Assembly: GCA_037157565.1 (NCBI GenBank)
Contig: JAZHRO010000013.1
Location: 37,514,501 to 37,578,500 of the forward strand
DNA length: 64,000 nucleotides
Direction of reading: 5' to 3'
From: Thalassia testudinum
Lineage: Eukaryota > Streptophyta > Magnoliopsida > Alismatales > Hydrocharitaceae
In this document: positions 34,321 to 44,557 of the stretch, one piece after another
Layout of the letters: the number at the start of each line of letters is the position of its first letter
Position numbering within the stretch: the stretch's first letter is position 1
Position numbers and translations under genes: made by a program
Notes under the pieces: generated by a model
The model's input: the letters and a program-made list of their open reading frames with translations, nothing else
Told to the model about the DNA's origin: nothing
Databases searched by the model: none

Positions 34321-34563
34321 GATCCTTATATATGGGTTGGGTTTATTGCACATAAACCCTCCTACCCAACAGGTTTTGCTAAAGAAAAGTCCATTCATTT
34401 CCTCTCCATAAGCCCCTCACCCAACATTTGTTAATGGCCTCATACTTCAATCAATTAAACCATAATTGACTTTGGTAGGCCTAAACACTCCTTAAGCTAT
34501 TGTTAGCATTCTAATTAAGGCTTAATTGGATTGATTAAGCTTAAGAAAAATTCAATCCCTCAT

Positions 34564-36880
34564 AGCTGCTGGCTCTAGAAGTTGTAATTTATCAACATTT
34601 TGCAAGTTGGAAATGACATTGTCTTGGGAGAACACGATGTTGAAGCTGAGAGTGCATATCTAGGACTTCACAAGGAGATGTCCCCTGGGCCGTTGGGAGT
34701 GGTCCATTGATCACCTTATGAGAGGTGAGCTTGTCAAGGAGGCCCCGAAAAAGGAGGTTTGGGCTGCTATTTGGAGCTTGAACGCTGAAGAGTTGCTTGG
34801 ATTGAATGGTTTTCAGGTTCAGGGAGTTTTGAGGCCTTGTCAAAGAGGGACATGGTAGTAATTCAAGAATTCATGGCAAGAAATTATGGCTTTGAGAAGC
34901 TTAACAAATTTTACTTTTTCCTACTACCTAAGCAGCTAGGTGTGTAGACTATCAAAGATTATTATCTGATAACCCTCTTCAATTTAGTTTCCCTGATTGT
35001 GGCAAAGGTTCTTGCTAATAGGCTGTGATCGGTTGTGCCGCACTTGATTGGTTTGATATAGTTTGCCTTTGCTTGTGGCCAGTCATTGAAGTCTGTGTTA
35101 TGGCTTAGAAGGTGGCTGCTTGGTGCAGGGTGGGAAGGAAGAGCTTCCTTTGGAAGGTCGATTTTTTGAAGGCATATTAGTCGGTTGGTCCTACTTGTGT
35201 TAGGTTTTTCAAAGAACGCAATTTTCAGATCTGAGAATTGCTTCGAAGAAGTGTTGTATCACTATAGCACCCTTCTCTCTACTTGCAAATGGTAGGCTGG
35301 CTGGGTTAGGTGGCGATGCCTATTGGCAACTTTACTCTTTATTATTGCAAGAGACACACTGGTGATAATGGCCTTCAAGGTCTGTGAAGGTGGACTTATC
35401 TTGGGTCTTTCTCTTGGGCAGGATGGATCCCTGGTGACACCTATTTTGTAGTATGTAGGTGATACTTTCTTTTTTATTGAGGAAGGGACACGAGAGGTAG
35501 AAAATTTGGTATCTTTGGTCAGAATTTCAGGGATGATCTATGGTCTAGTGGGGAACCATGCCAAGTTTGGCTTTGCGCTATTCAGTATAGAGGAGGACCA
35601 GTTATTTAGTATGGTCAAGGGGAGTTTGCCATTGGTCTACCTTGGCTTGCCTTTGAAGGGAAAATAGTGGTAGACAGGGGACTGGCTACCCTTGGTGGAG
35701 AGGCTGGAAATGAGACTTAGCAGGTGGAAGGGAGATTGCTATCAAAAGGGGAATGCTTGGTTCTCCTAAAATCCATTTTTCTTCTGATTTTTCATCTCTT
35801 TGCTTTAAGTTGCCAAAGAAAATCTTGAAAAGGATTGATGCCTTGGGAAAAAGGGTTTTTTGGAAGGGCATCGAGCAAGTGGACCAATTTAGTGTGACAT
35901 GTATTTGCAGGCTCATCGAAGTGGTGGGTTTAGGGTGCTAAAGCTCCCTGATTTTAGTGATGCCCTTTTTGTAAAGTGGATAGCGAAGCTCTTCTTGAAG
36001 CATTGCCTCCTTATTGACGCATATGGTTCATTATTGAATTTGGTCGAAAGACCATTGCCTCCCTGGAGCCTCGGTTTCTAGTGAGGTTTGCTCCCCATCA
36101 TGCAGCGGTTTTTCCATCTCTTCCAAAGTTGGTTCCCATCCTGGATGATTAGTGCACCTTTGGTCCTTTTCTATTTGCCTTTCCTAGACTTTTTGCCTTG
36201 GCATCGGACAAGGAAGCAAGTTGATTGATTGTTGGACTGAATGGGGGGCAATTGGACACTCTTTATTTCAAGACTGTCTACAAAGTATGTTAATCCCTCA
36301 GTTTTGCAATAAAAAGAGGGCTAATTACACTGGGTGTTACGTAGGGAACCATAGGGATATGAATACCTTGCTGAAGATGAGGGAGATGGGTGGCAATGGG
36401 AGAAGAATTCTCAGTTAGTTGGGCTTTTTGTGCTTTGTGACTTATTCAGGTAGATAGAGATGAGGATTTCTTGAGTGATTGTTGGCTATTTTGGAGGATG
36501 AAGGCTCTCTTCAAAGTGTGATTTTTTGTATTGGAGCTGTGAAGACAATGGATAATGATAAAGGTGTGCAGGTACTTCATTCCCACTTCACAAAAAAGGA
36601 GTAGAGCATATTGACGATTTATTTTTCTCTTGTTCTTTTGCTACTCAAATCTGGGTGGAGGTGGATGGGAATGGATGGAAACACATTGTTTGAATATTTT
36701 TTGAGATCATGCAAGAGGGGACAGTCTACAATTGGTCCATCCCTGTTTTGCACTAAGTCCAAGAGGGCTGCTCCTTTGGCCTATTTGTGGGCTGTCTGGA
36801 GAAATGCTGCCATTTTGAGACTGAATAACCGTATATTGAGAGTGTTTTTACTTGTGTCTGGTCCTCACTCTTAAAATTGG
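34564..36880 (+). pseudogene. L1 copy C ORF2, reverse transcriptase part
   Basis: Starts in the linker and gives EVWAAIWSLNAEE, then the RT with KLNKFYFFLLPK and SLIVAKVLANRL. YVGDTFFFIEEG stands where YADD is expected. LVYLGLPLKGK, then DWLPLVERLEMRLSRWKG (35680-35735) follow with the frame intact at the site where copies A and B lost a base. The zf-RVT region at 36590-36870 is weak. Multiple stops. Confidence 0.78.
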
Positions 36881-36939
36881 GATTGCTTATGACTTCCTGA
36901 TGTAATACATGGTTTTTTTCCTTTTTTTTATGAAAATCA

Positions 36940-36968
36940 GGATGACTACTGTTCTCGAGTACTCATCC
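36940..36968 (+). other. 3'-terminal stem-loop of L1 copy C
   Basis: GGATGACTACT (36940-36950) and AGTACTCATCC (36958-36968) pair at 10 of 11 positions around a 7-nt loop, followed by CCTCCTCTC and poly(A). The stem sequence differs from that of copy B but the pairing is kept. Confidence 0.75.
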
Positions 36969-36976
36969 CCTCCTCT

Positions 36977-37626
36977 CAAAAAAAGATTAAATTTATAAAG
37001 CGCAAACAGTAGCTAAGAAGCAAGAGATATTGCCAAACACTCATTAATGAGAATACCTCTGAGGTGATGAACAAAATAGCAGTGATAGAGAATTTAATGT
37101 GCATATTTTTTTCCTTATAAAAAAAGTGAATCATTATTTAGATATTATGTATTCTGAATCCGAGTGAAGTTATGGTTTGAAAAATACGAAACTGTAAGCA
37201 TATGAAGCAACTGTGAGAATGCCTACCAAGGACACGTGATTGGGAGTAGACCTTCCAAAGACCATCGGGTATCCTCACTAGCTACCTCTACCATTTAATG
37301 AAATGACATATGGGTGAATGTGTATTTGTGGGACTTCAGCGTAGGCTGATTCCTGGGAATTATCAGGGAAATGAGTAGTTTCATATTTGTGTTTTTTCTT
37401 TTGGGGGGGGGGAGGGTCTTATCTTATACTTTGAATAACCAACATCGAGGGGACATGTTGCCCTCTGAAAAGATAGTGGTGGTTCCGCCTCCAACTGTTT
37501 GCATTGGGGAATCCTTAGTTGTGTCAAGTTTGTTTCATATGCTGTGTCATAATAAGTAAGCTTCTTTACAGATATTCTCCCATCAAGCCCCATAAGTGAG
37601 TTGCATTCATTTTCTTTTTTATTCAG
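36977..37626 (+). other. Intron end before the exon at 37627
   Basis: No element recognised. A G-run (37405-37414) and T-rich tracts leading to the acceptor are the only notable features. Confidence 0.5.
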
Positions 37627-37772
37627 GCTACATTGAACCTGTTATGATTGTACTTCATGAGATGGAGCTTACATGGGCTGGCCGAGCATCGTGGAAGCGC
37701 CATACATGCATGGTGTCTGGTCACAGCATCAATACAAGTTTAAAGCAGCATCCCCTCATTTGGTCTGCTTCT
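37627..37772 (+). CDS. CPSF160: CPSF160 exon (GYIEPVMIVLHE block)
   Basis: The acceptor is ttattcag and the donor gtaagt at 37773 is consensus. The first two bases complete the Gly codon left open 26.8 kb upstream, giving HG-YIEPVMIVLHEMELTWAGR, then the SWKRHTC and SINTSLKQHPLIWSAS segments. The Trp-Ser-Ala end matches the conserved family motif HPVIWSA. The exact phase match across the giant intron is good evidence that both sides belong to one gene. Confidence 0.94.
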
Positions 37773-38509
37773 GTAAGTTGCTTTTGTTATGATTGTTTGT
37801 GATTTTGATTATTGCGAGTATATCATTTTTGTATTTTTTTTGAGGTGGTAATGTTTTGCTAGCCTTTGAGCCAAAAAATTAATAGAATGTGAGCATTGTC
37901 GTACATTGATAGCTTTAAATTGGAAGTAGACTTGTAGGCTTGTAGCATGTCTCTTGGGTTTTTCTCTGGTGGATTCTTGTGAATGCAAACAAAGCTAAGA
38001 ATGTACATGCCCACTTGAGTCCAACAATGAAATTGTCTTGCTCCACTAAGATTTTTGTGCGTCGTTTTGTTGAATCCTTTATGTGATCAACTTATGGAAG
38101 GATGTTAGGATATAGGTGCATTCACCTTTCTTCTTTTAGAACCAGCATTTTTCTTTTCTTTCTTTCTTTTTTGAAAAAGAGGTGATACAAATGTCCTCCT
38201 AACAAAGAAGTTGCATTGCATTGCAAAATTTTTAGACTTTTGTAGAAATCACTCTACATTTGAAGAGAGTTCAAAATGAGTCCAAATGTTGTTATGTTAA
38301 TTCTAGAGGTGGCTTTGTGATGTTCATTTTGGTTGTGTTTATTTGATTTGTAAAAGCAATTTGAATGCTACTTCTGAGGTACAACCTGATGGTTGTAATT
38401 TATTTTCTTTTGGTCTTTCACTAGGAGTGGTTGGGAGCTTGGCAGGCATTAAATTGTCTTAACACAACACATTCTCTTGGGGATTCATGGCAGAGTATTG
38501 GGTTTTTCT
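37773..38509 (+). other. Intron stretch, nothing recognised
   Basis: AT-rich intron between the exon at 37627 and the L1 fragment. Only pyrimidine tracts (38150-38172) are notable. Confidence 0.5.
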
Positions 38510-39154
38510 TTTTCTTGTTCTTTTTTTAGAGGGTGATATGACTATTTGGTTATCCTAAATTTACTAAAGATTAACAAAAGCTACGATATCAATGGCCTGA
38601 AGAAACTCCCAATTCTACATGGGCTAATTGAGCCTAGACAATGACATTTTTGGTGTATGGTCTCTTGTGTCGGAATGCAACTATGTTCCTCTCAGCCTAA
38701 GTAATCTAGTAGAAAGCAAGATGCATCCCTTTCCAACTTTCTATGAAATTGTGCAGGTTCCGTCTTTTGCTCATCCCTCTTGAAGGATCTACAAGAAGCA
38801 TCAAAAGAAGTAACATCCACCCGAGCAATATCTGCTTCTTCCCAAATATATGTAGTCACAGGACATGTAAATAACATATAATTGATGCATTCTCCCTAAT
38901 TCCACAAAAAGGACAGGCTACATTTGCTTCAGATGGCCATCATTGATGATGGAGCATTGTTACAATATGTTGTGTTCTCAGGCTCCAAGGGGAGAACCGA
39001 ATTTTTCATCGAGGCTTGGTTCCTCATAACAAATGACAATCTTTAAAGAAATCCTTGTTTGCATCCTTTAATCTTGTCCACATTTCATCAAAAACTCAAT
39101 GCACGGAAAATTCACCATTCTCCCATTGCCATCCACCCTCTTCCCTTGCTTTCA
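38510..39154 (-). mobile_element. L1 LINE 3' fragment (copy D), antisense
   Basis: Minus-strand translation shows CPFCGIRENA, then LFTCPVTTYIWEEADI, an unmistakable zf-RVT C-terminal domain, followed by an RKLERDASCFLLDYLG-like tail typical of L1 ends. A poly(A) tail would correspond to the TTTTTTTAGAGGGTG at about 38522. Upstream parts are too degraded to delimit. No TSD was found. Confidence 0.7.
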
Positions 39155-39194
39155 GATAAAACACACCCTTTCTTTAAAAAGGATAAAGCACACC
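39155..39194 (+). mobile_element. Micro-insertion with 13-bp direct repeat
   Basis: GATAAAACACACC (39155-39167) and GATAAAGCACACC (39182-39194) flank the insert CTTTCTTTAAAAAG. One base differs between the repeats. Confidence 0.8.
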
Positions 39195-39544
39195 TTTTGC
39201 CTTGTTAGAGATATCATTTAGGAAAGTTTGTTAGGAATAAATTTGTTAAAGATTTGTTTTTTTCTTATTCTAGAAGATTATGTTAGGATTTGAAACTTCT
39301 GTTGTACTATGAATCTTGGTTTTGGATAGTGTCCAGTCACTGGAAAGTTTGCAAGCCTGCAAGTACAGAAGTTGAAATTTTGGAATTGGAACTGTCCATA
39401 AGTTTCAATTCATTTTCCATACTATAAATTAAATAAGCTTATATATTTGGCTCTTGGCTCAGTTCTTGGCATATTTATCTAAATTAAAAGATTGCTTTGT
39501 CACTCTATATTAAACATTTTGATCGCTTTATGTATTTATGACAG

Positions 39545-39640
39545 GATCTGCCTCATGATGCATACAAGCTTCTTGCTGTGCCATCACCTATTGGTGGTGT
39601 TCTTGTAATTTGTGCAAATTCAATTCATTATCACAGTCAG
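39545..39640 (+). CDS. CPSF160: CPSF160 exon (AVPSPIGGVLV block)
   Basis: A 32-codon exon in phase 0 at both ends. The acceptor is atgacag and the donor gtagca is at 39641. It reads DLPHDAYKLLAVPSPIGG, then VLVICANSIHYHSQ. This is among the best conserved stretches of CPSF160 across eukaryotes (LLAVP.P.GGVLV...N..H). The following intron is only 144 bp. Confidence 0.95.
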
Positions 39641-39784
39641 GTAGCATACTTGTTCTAGAATTTCACTTTAATGTTTTCTTGAATCAAACCAACTTGCATG
39701 TATTGGCACTTCTTTAGTGTCAACATAATTATTATGTTAAATACTTTATGTGCCTCTTATGTTTTCAGTCCATCTATTCTGCAG

Positions 39785-39837
39785 TCTGCATCTTGTATAC
39801 TTGGTCTCAACAACTTCTTTTCTCCAGTAGATGGCAG
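39785..39837 (+). CDS. CPSF160: CPSF160 small exon (SASCILGLNNF)
   Basis: A 53-bp exon. The acceptor is tattctgcag and the donor gttaga is at 39838. It encodes 17 residues, SASCILGLNNFFSPVDG, plus two bases of a Ser codon completed 7.5 kb downstream. It matches the SASCALALNNY segment of the Arabidopsis protein as I recall it. It would be missed by ORF scans because of its size, but it is required to keep the frame between its neighbours. Confidence 0.9.
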
Positions 39838-40894
39838 GTTAGACCTATTCCTTTCCCTGATTCACTTTTGCCTTTTCTGTGTCTTTTGTAGATGATTATA
39901 TTTGTTGCAGAGGCAAGATTTCCTTCTATTGAGGAAAGTCAACCATGCCAAGGAGGCAAGGACCCATCTTTCTGCCCACCTCCAACACCCTCTTCCCCCA
40001 AACCAACTTAAAAAATGGGAGTAAAAGAGGGACAACACATACACAAAACCGCCAGAAGCAATTTGGTGAGCTGAGCTTGATGTTGTACTGGAAAGCAAAT
40101 GGAAACAGTTGAAGTGGGCCAGACCGCTCATTCGAAGTGGTTGGACTGGATGGTGATGTCTTACTATTCCAATTTCGGGTCAACCCTGATGCAGCCCAAA
40201 TCTTGGCAGTTTTTCCTCTGGAAAGTGAAAACAATATGAAGCCCTAGTGGCATTATCTGTCCTTTCCCTCTCATTTCCTAGAGCATCTCTGTGCCTTCCC
40301 CTTCCAAAACCCCATGCTGGTTGGCTTGTTTTTCTTCTTACCCTCGATCACTTTCTCGACTCCATTCTTTTGTAGTTCCATTAGGGATTGAAAACACTTG
40401 TTTGTTGCTATCTTGAATTCCATTCTTTAAGTTTGACAAAAAGCAAGGAATCATTTTTCTTTTATTCTCTCTAGGAGGTTGTTGGGAAGGGAAGGGGGTT
40501 TGCTTGGAATAGCAACAAGGGAGGGGGTGAAAGGGAAATCACTTTTTCCCGTACACCGGTAGTAGTTTTGGAGTGGAAAGGATGGTAGTGTCTTCTTCTC
40601 AAAGACGATGTGAGGGTCAGGTCAGCAAAGGACATGCCCATCGGGAAATCAGATCTCCCTCCCCCTCTTTTTAGATGCCACGACGACAACAAAAAATTGA
40701 AATCAAGGAAGCGACATCTCGCTGCATGGCACAAGTAAAATTGTAGAAAGAAGATTAGACAGATTACTCAGAAGACTTGGAAGGGGATCAAGGACAAGCT
40801 CACAATAGAAAGAGCAAGAAAGGGAAGTGAGAGCGATAGTATGTTAGTCCAAGGAACTACCATTGGTTGGGCTTGACCAATAAAAGTTGGGAGA
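39838..40894 (+). other. Intron stretch of unknown nature
   Basis: An open frame of 102 codons on the minus strand (39926-40234) overlaps a second frame and has no recognised domain. The stretch is less AT-rich than ordinary intron and may be old transposon sequence. I could not assign it. Confidence 0.4.
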
Positions 40895-40954
40895 GGAAGT
40901 AGATAACCCTCCTTCCCTTTTCAAAAAAGAAAAGAAAAGAAAGGGAAGTGGATA
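40895..40954 (+). mobile_element. Micro-insertion with 11-bp direct repeat
   Basis: GGAAGTAGATA (40895-40905) and GGAAGTGGATA (40944-40954) flank a 38-bp insert. It begins ACCCTCCTTCCCTTTTC and ends in an AAAAG-repeat tail. The start ACCC is where the 3' arm of the L1 stem-loop would end. Confidence 0.75.
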
Positions 40955-41796
40955 GACTACTAGATTCCTCCCCTCTCCATTGATTCATAATTATGTCTAC
41001 CGTGGCAGGTATATATTTATGCTTCTATTTTTGGGGAACTCTAGGATTTCAAGTCTTGACCAATCTTTGTTGAAAACAACCTACTAACTGTTGAAGTCTT
41101 TCTCAGGTATTGGTCTCTTTTAAAGAAGATGACTCCTTAATGAGAAATATGGTAGATTTCATGTTAGTATGTGCGGTAAAATTAGGCACAGGTGCATTGC
41201 TTCATACTTCCATTTTTTTATTTGAATGTCTTTTTAGAACAGTATACTGCAAGTGAGGTTGGCTAATGGTAGTTGGGGTCGAATATTACTTGGCTCACAA
41301 AATATTTAAGGGTTAGTGCCATTTGTTGTAGCAAAACATGTGATACTAACATTGAGATACATGAAAAAGTGATTATAGGAGTTAGAAAACCTTAGAAACT
41401 ATATGGACATTATATGAACATGAAGTTGTTGAGGGTCATGAAGTGAAGCATTTAGAGAGTGTGATAAAAGGGAGATTGAGGCAAGTGTCTAGCATAGTAA
41501 GATATGATTTTCTTTCATGTGTGATGGGCTTGCAACTAAGGAAATTTGAATTTTAAGGTCAATGATGAAAAATTGGAAAGCGAATATGAAAGATACATGG
41601 TTTTCATTAATTTGGAGTTAAGTTAGTGATCTAGGAGAGGTGTTCTAGTTTTGTTTATCAACCTTATAAGAGATATGTTGTTGACTTATTCAGGAACTCA
41701 TCATTTGATGAGAGGCTATTTTCACATTTATAGAACTTGCTACAAGGACTTTCTTTTACTTGTTTACTTCGGTTCTTGACGAGATGGCAAAACATA
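40955..41796 (+). other. Intron stretch before element 1, nothing recognised
   Basis: Short ORFs without domains. The text around 41390-41520 (CATTATATGAACATGAAG, GTGATAAAAGGGAGATTGAG) may be old transposon sequence but could not be assigned. Confidence 0.4.
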
Positions 41797-41801
41797 TTTA
41801 G

Positions 41802-42025
41802 TGTTATGGATAATTTAGGTGTTAGGAATAGGACATTAGAATTATCTCTTTCCATGTTTTGTTTCTTTCCTTATTGTAAGGATATGATTTAGTTTGTTCG
41901 AGATGTGATTTGTTTCCATGTTTAAGAGTAGGATTAGGATTGATCCCTTTCTATATAAAGGGATCAATTCTACTTGTTTTCTTTAAGATTTAGAATAAAG
42001 TTTTTTGATCATCAAAATCTCTACA
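41802..42025 (+). repeat. Left LTR of gag-only element 1
   Basis: TGTTATGGATAATTTAGG ... ATCTCTACA, 224 bp. It has a CTATATAAAG box (about 41951). Confidence 0.9.
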
Positions 42026-42410
42026 TGGTATCAGAGCGAGTTCATCCAGTGCACTCCATGTCCTCCACTAAACCCTAGAGGTGCCACTGGCCTCCTCTCT
42101 GCCTCGAGGATCGTGTGCCACCCCTTGGTCGGTGTTGTGCGACAAAGTACGTCTCCAATATTGCCTAAAGAATTGCCAAGCCTTGGAGCGTGGCATATCT
42201 TTGCTCCATTGCCAAGTAAAGGGGACTGAGTTGCTCCCTACTTCATCATGTGGGCCCCCAACAAGTAGCAACCCCTGCTGCGTGGTTGGGTGACACCACG
42301 TTGGGCATCAAACTGAATCGTTGAATCGATCTTGGTCCAATTTCTTGGTTCGGTCATCATCCATCTGATTGGTTTTCGCCTCGTGCATGTTTAATGAGAC
42401 TGTGTTTGGC

Positions 42411-43497
42411 ACTATGGCTGATGGAGAATCTTCGACGGTGACTTTCGACACCAAAATCTCAACCTTGGTACCTGTATAAGGTACCGCTATCAAGTTGTCA
42501 GGTTCCTTAAATTATATTATGTGGTCTTGTGCCTTCTGGATCTTCGTAGGAGGGCAAGATAAACTTCATATCTTGACAGAGAAGGTTCCAGACTCTCGAG
42601 ATGGATCAAGGTACAATAAGTGGGAGGAGGAGAATTTCCTTGTGATGAGCTAGTTGATGAACAACATCAACCGGTTAATTTTAACCAATATGCTGTACAA
42701 AGAGATGGCAAAGGAGATCGTGGATACCCTCGAGAAGAGGTTTAGGAATACCAATTTGCAGAAAACTAATAGCGCACGAATGGCTGACATCTATTGGAGG
42801 ATTTGGAATACCAATCAGGGTGATATGACCCTGGTTAGGTATCTCACAGTCCTTGAAGGCCTATTTGAGTATCTAGACATCTACCAGCCTACTTGTTGCG
42901 ACAAGCAAATCATTGAATTCGCTTAATGGCAGGCCTACAAGTTTCTGGGAGGACTCAATGCTAGGTACCACTTGGCACATGACCAGATTTTGTCTTTTGA
43001 TGTTGTATTAGATTTAGAGACAATCTATAGTTGTCTTTAGAAGATTGAGATTGAGGATCCTCCATCTTTAGTGCTGGCTACCTCTCGAGATTCATCTACA
43101 CTGGTAGCATCTGGAGGAGGAAGCAACGTATCCTTCTCAAGAGGACGTGGAAGAGGATGTGGAAGAGCTCGTGGATGTTTGTTTACTCCCTATGTCTATT
43201 GCAATTGGACCAACCATGTGTCTAATAAGTGTTGAGATAAGTATGGACGATCTACACAGGCAAATAAGTCAGTACCTAAGCCATCAGATGCTTAGCCTTT
43301 CATGCAGGCATAGATGGAGTGCCTTCAAAGTCTTCTAAAGGGTAAAGAGCTCCCATCTTCAATAGTTGCAGTTGCGACGAGTACAGATGTTGCAAAAGTA
43401 CTCTCTGCTTAACCAGTATCTAGCTCGAAAGATTACATTGAAGCCTCGGGCCACGTGATTGACACTGAAGACGTCGATGAGTGGTGGGGGAATTGAG
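42411..43497 (+). pseudogene. Gag of gag-only element 1, broken
   Basis: Starts ADGESSTVTFDTKIS, then GTAIKLSGSLNYIMWSCAFW and IFVGGQDKLHIL (Copia gag N-terminal pattern). EIVDTLEKRFRNTN and GLNARYHLAHDQIL belong to the UBN2-type core. A Gly/Arg-rich stretch (RGRGRGCGRAR) precedes a CNWTNHVSNKC knuckle. Stops interrupt it at several points. It packages the element RNA in working relatives. Confidence 0.8.
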
Positions 43498-43817
43498 TGA
43501 CACGCCCAGCCCTATCTGTAAATGCCTATGTCAGTTTTTCGTCTTCGCCTAGGGTAAAGGATTTTTTGCTGATTTGAGGCGACTATCAATGCTTGGGATC
43601 GTCTCCCTTAGCAGTATCAGTTTTAGTTAATCGGTTTATGTTGACAACTAGCTACATGCCTGAAGATCAGTTTGCTTACATGCCAAAGTACCTATGTGCC
43701 TCTAAGTGCATGCGTGTCTGCATGCTCCAGCTTCGAACCATGTCAAATGGTGGGAGCCTTACTATTGGTGCACTACTCCTACAAGTTGGCTGTTGCACGT
43801 TCCAACTTGGGGAGAAG

Positions 43818-44552
43818 TGTTAGAGATAATTTAAGAGTTAGGAATAGGAAATTAGAATTATCTCTTTTCATGTTTTTTTTTTCCGAATTGTAGGGATATG
43901 ATTTAGTTTGTTTGAGGCGTGATTTGTTTCCATGTTTAGAAGTAGGATTAGAATTGATCCCTCTTTGTATTGTTGAGAATAAGGAGCTATGTGGACCTAC
44001 CACATGGTAGCCAGATAGGCCACATGGCAGTAGCAGGAAGGCCCATAGGGCTGGTGGCTAGGGAGGTCCAAGGGACCAAGTTTTGATTACTTGAGTCCCA
44101 AGTTTGGTATTTTGTTAAGGTAGTTTTAGGAAAAGCTTTTTTAAGAATTAGTTTGGTGATTTGTTTTTCCTTATTTAGAGATAAGGTTTGTTTCTTGTTT
44201 TGTGTGATATATTCTCTCTATAAAAGGAGAGTTTTCCCATTGTAATCTCTTGAGTCAAATAATAATACTTCCTATTTCTCCAAACTCCTCTCCTTCTCTC
44301 TTCTTCAAAGGCAGTCGGCCACCTTCCTTAGCCACCAGCCACCATCACCGTCAGCCGACCAACAGCAGTCGGTGGCTACTGCTACTGTTGCTCCCTGTTC
44401 TCATGTGGACAACCCTTGTTGGGCTGTTTTCCTACGCTCCGAGGGAGCCTCCACACTCCACATGTGCGAATCTTGACATATATAAAAGGATCAACTCTAC
44501 TTGTTTTTTTTGAGACTCAGAATAAAGTTTTCCAATGATCAAAATCTGCACA
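43818..44552 (+). repeat. Right LTR of gag-only element 1, interrupted
   Basis: TGTTAGAGATAATTTAAG ... ATCTGCACA. LTR sequence covers 43818-43970 and 44479-44552; the rest is the nested solo LTR. Confidence 0.9.
43966..44483 (+). mobile_element. Solo LTR nested in the right LTR of element 1
   Basis: TGTTGAGAATAAGG starts at 43971 and ...CTTGACA ends at 44478. The surrounding LTR sequence joins smoothly when it is removed. The flanks TGTAT and TATAT are a 5-bp TSD with one change. CTATAAAAGG (about 44218) marks a plus-strand promoter. It belongs to the same family as the solo LTR at 30637-31273 (shared TGTTGAGAAT start, CCACATGGCAG and GGTCCAAGGGACC-like blocks). Confidence 0.85.
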
Positions 44553-44557
44553 TTTAG

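Larger units (their letters stand above)
28735..34563. mobile_element. Composite LTR-type insertion splitting L1 copy C
   Basis: L1 reading stops after GTTGCTGCT and resumes at GCTGCTGGC, so GCTGC is a plausible 5-bp TSD (28729-28733 area and about 34566). The left edge TACATCCCAAAACCCC resembles starts of plant Gypsy LTRs. After subtracting the two nested elements listed below, about 3.3 kb remains with no recognisable protein. It could be a single long solo LTR. No second LTR was seen, and the exact termini are not certain. Confidence 0.5.
25950..36976 (+). mobile_element. L1 LINE copy C, sense orientation, split by a 5.8-kb insertion
   Basis: The 5' part (about 25950 to 28734) has decayed ORF1-like sequence, then the ORF2 start at 27633 (MVNVLSWKVRGL), LLQETKLE (about 27730) and LLKEGDSNTRFH at 28680-28715. 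The 3' part (about 34564-36976) resumes directly after this point and continues through the reverse transcriptase to a C-terminal region, 3' stem-loop and poly(A). The break is filled by LTR-retrotransposon sequence. Many stops; the YADD box is changed to YVGD (about 35450), so the copy is dead. Its left boundary is approximate. Confidence 0.8.
41797..44557 (+). mobile_element. Gag-only Ty1/Copia-like element 1, with 5-bp TSD
   Basis: LTRs lie at 41802-42025 and 43818-44552, flanked by TTTAG at 41797-41801 and 44553-44557. The primer site TGGTATCAGAGC is at 42026-42037 and the purine tract GGGGAGAAG ends at 43817. The 1.8-kb interior encodes only a decayed gag, with no protease, integrase or reverse transcriptase. 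The right LTR is interrupted by a 508-bp solo LTR. It is a sibling of the element at 59294-61490. Confidence 0.92.

Noticed and set aside
39926..40234. 102-codon minus-strand open frame
   Set aside because: No recognised domain, overlapped by an alternative frame, and located within a CPSF160 intron; not enough to call a gene.
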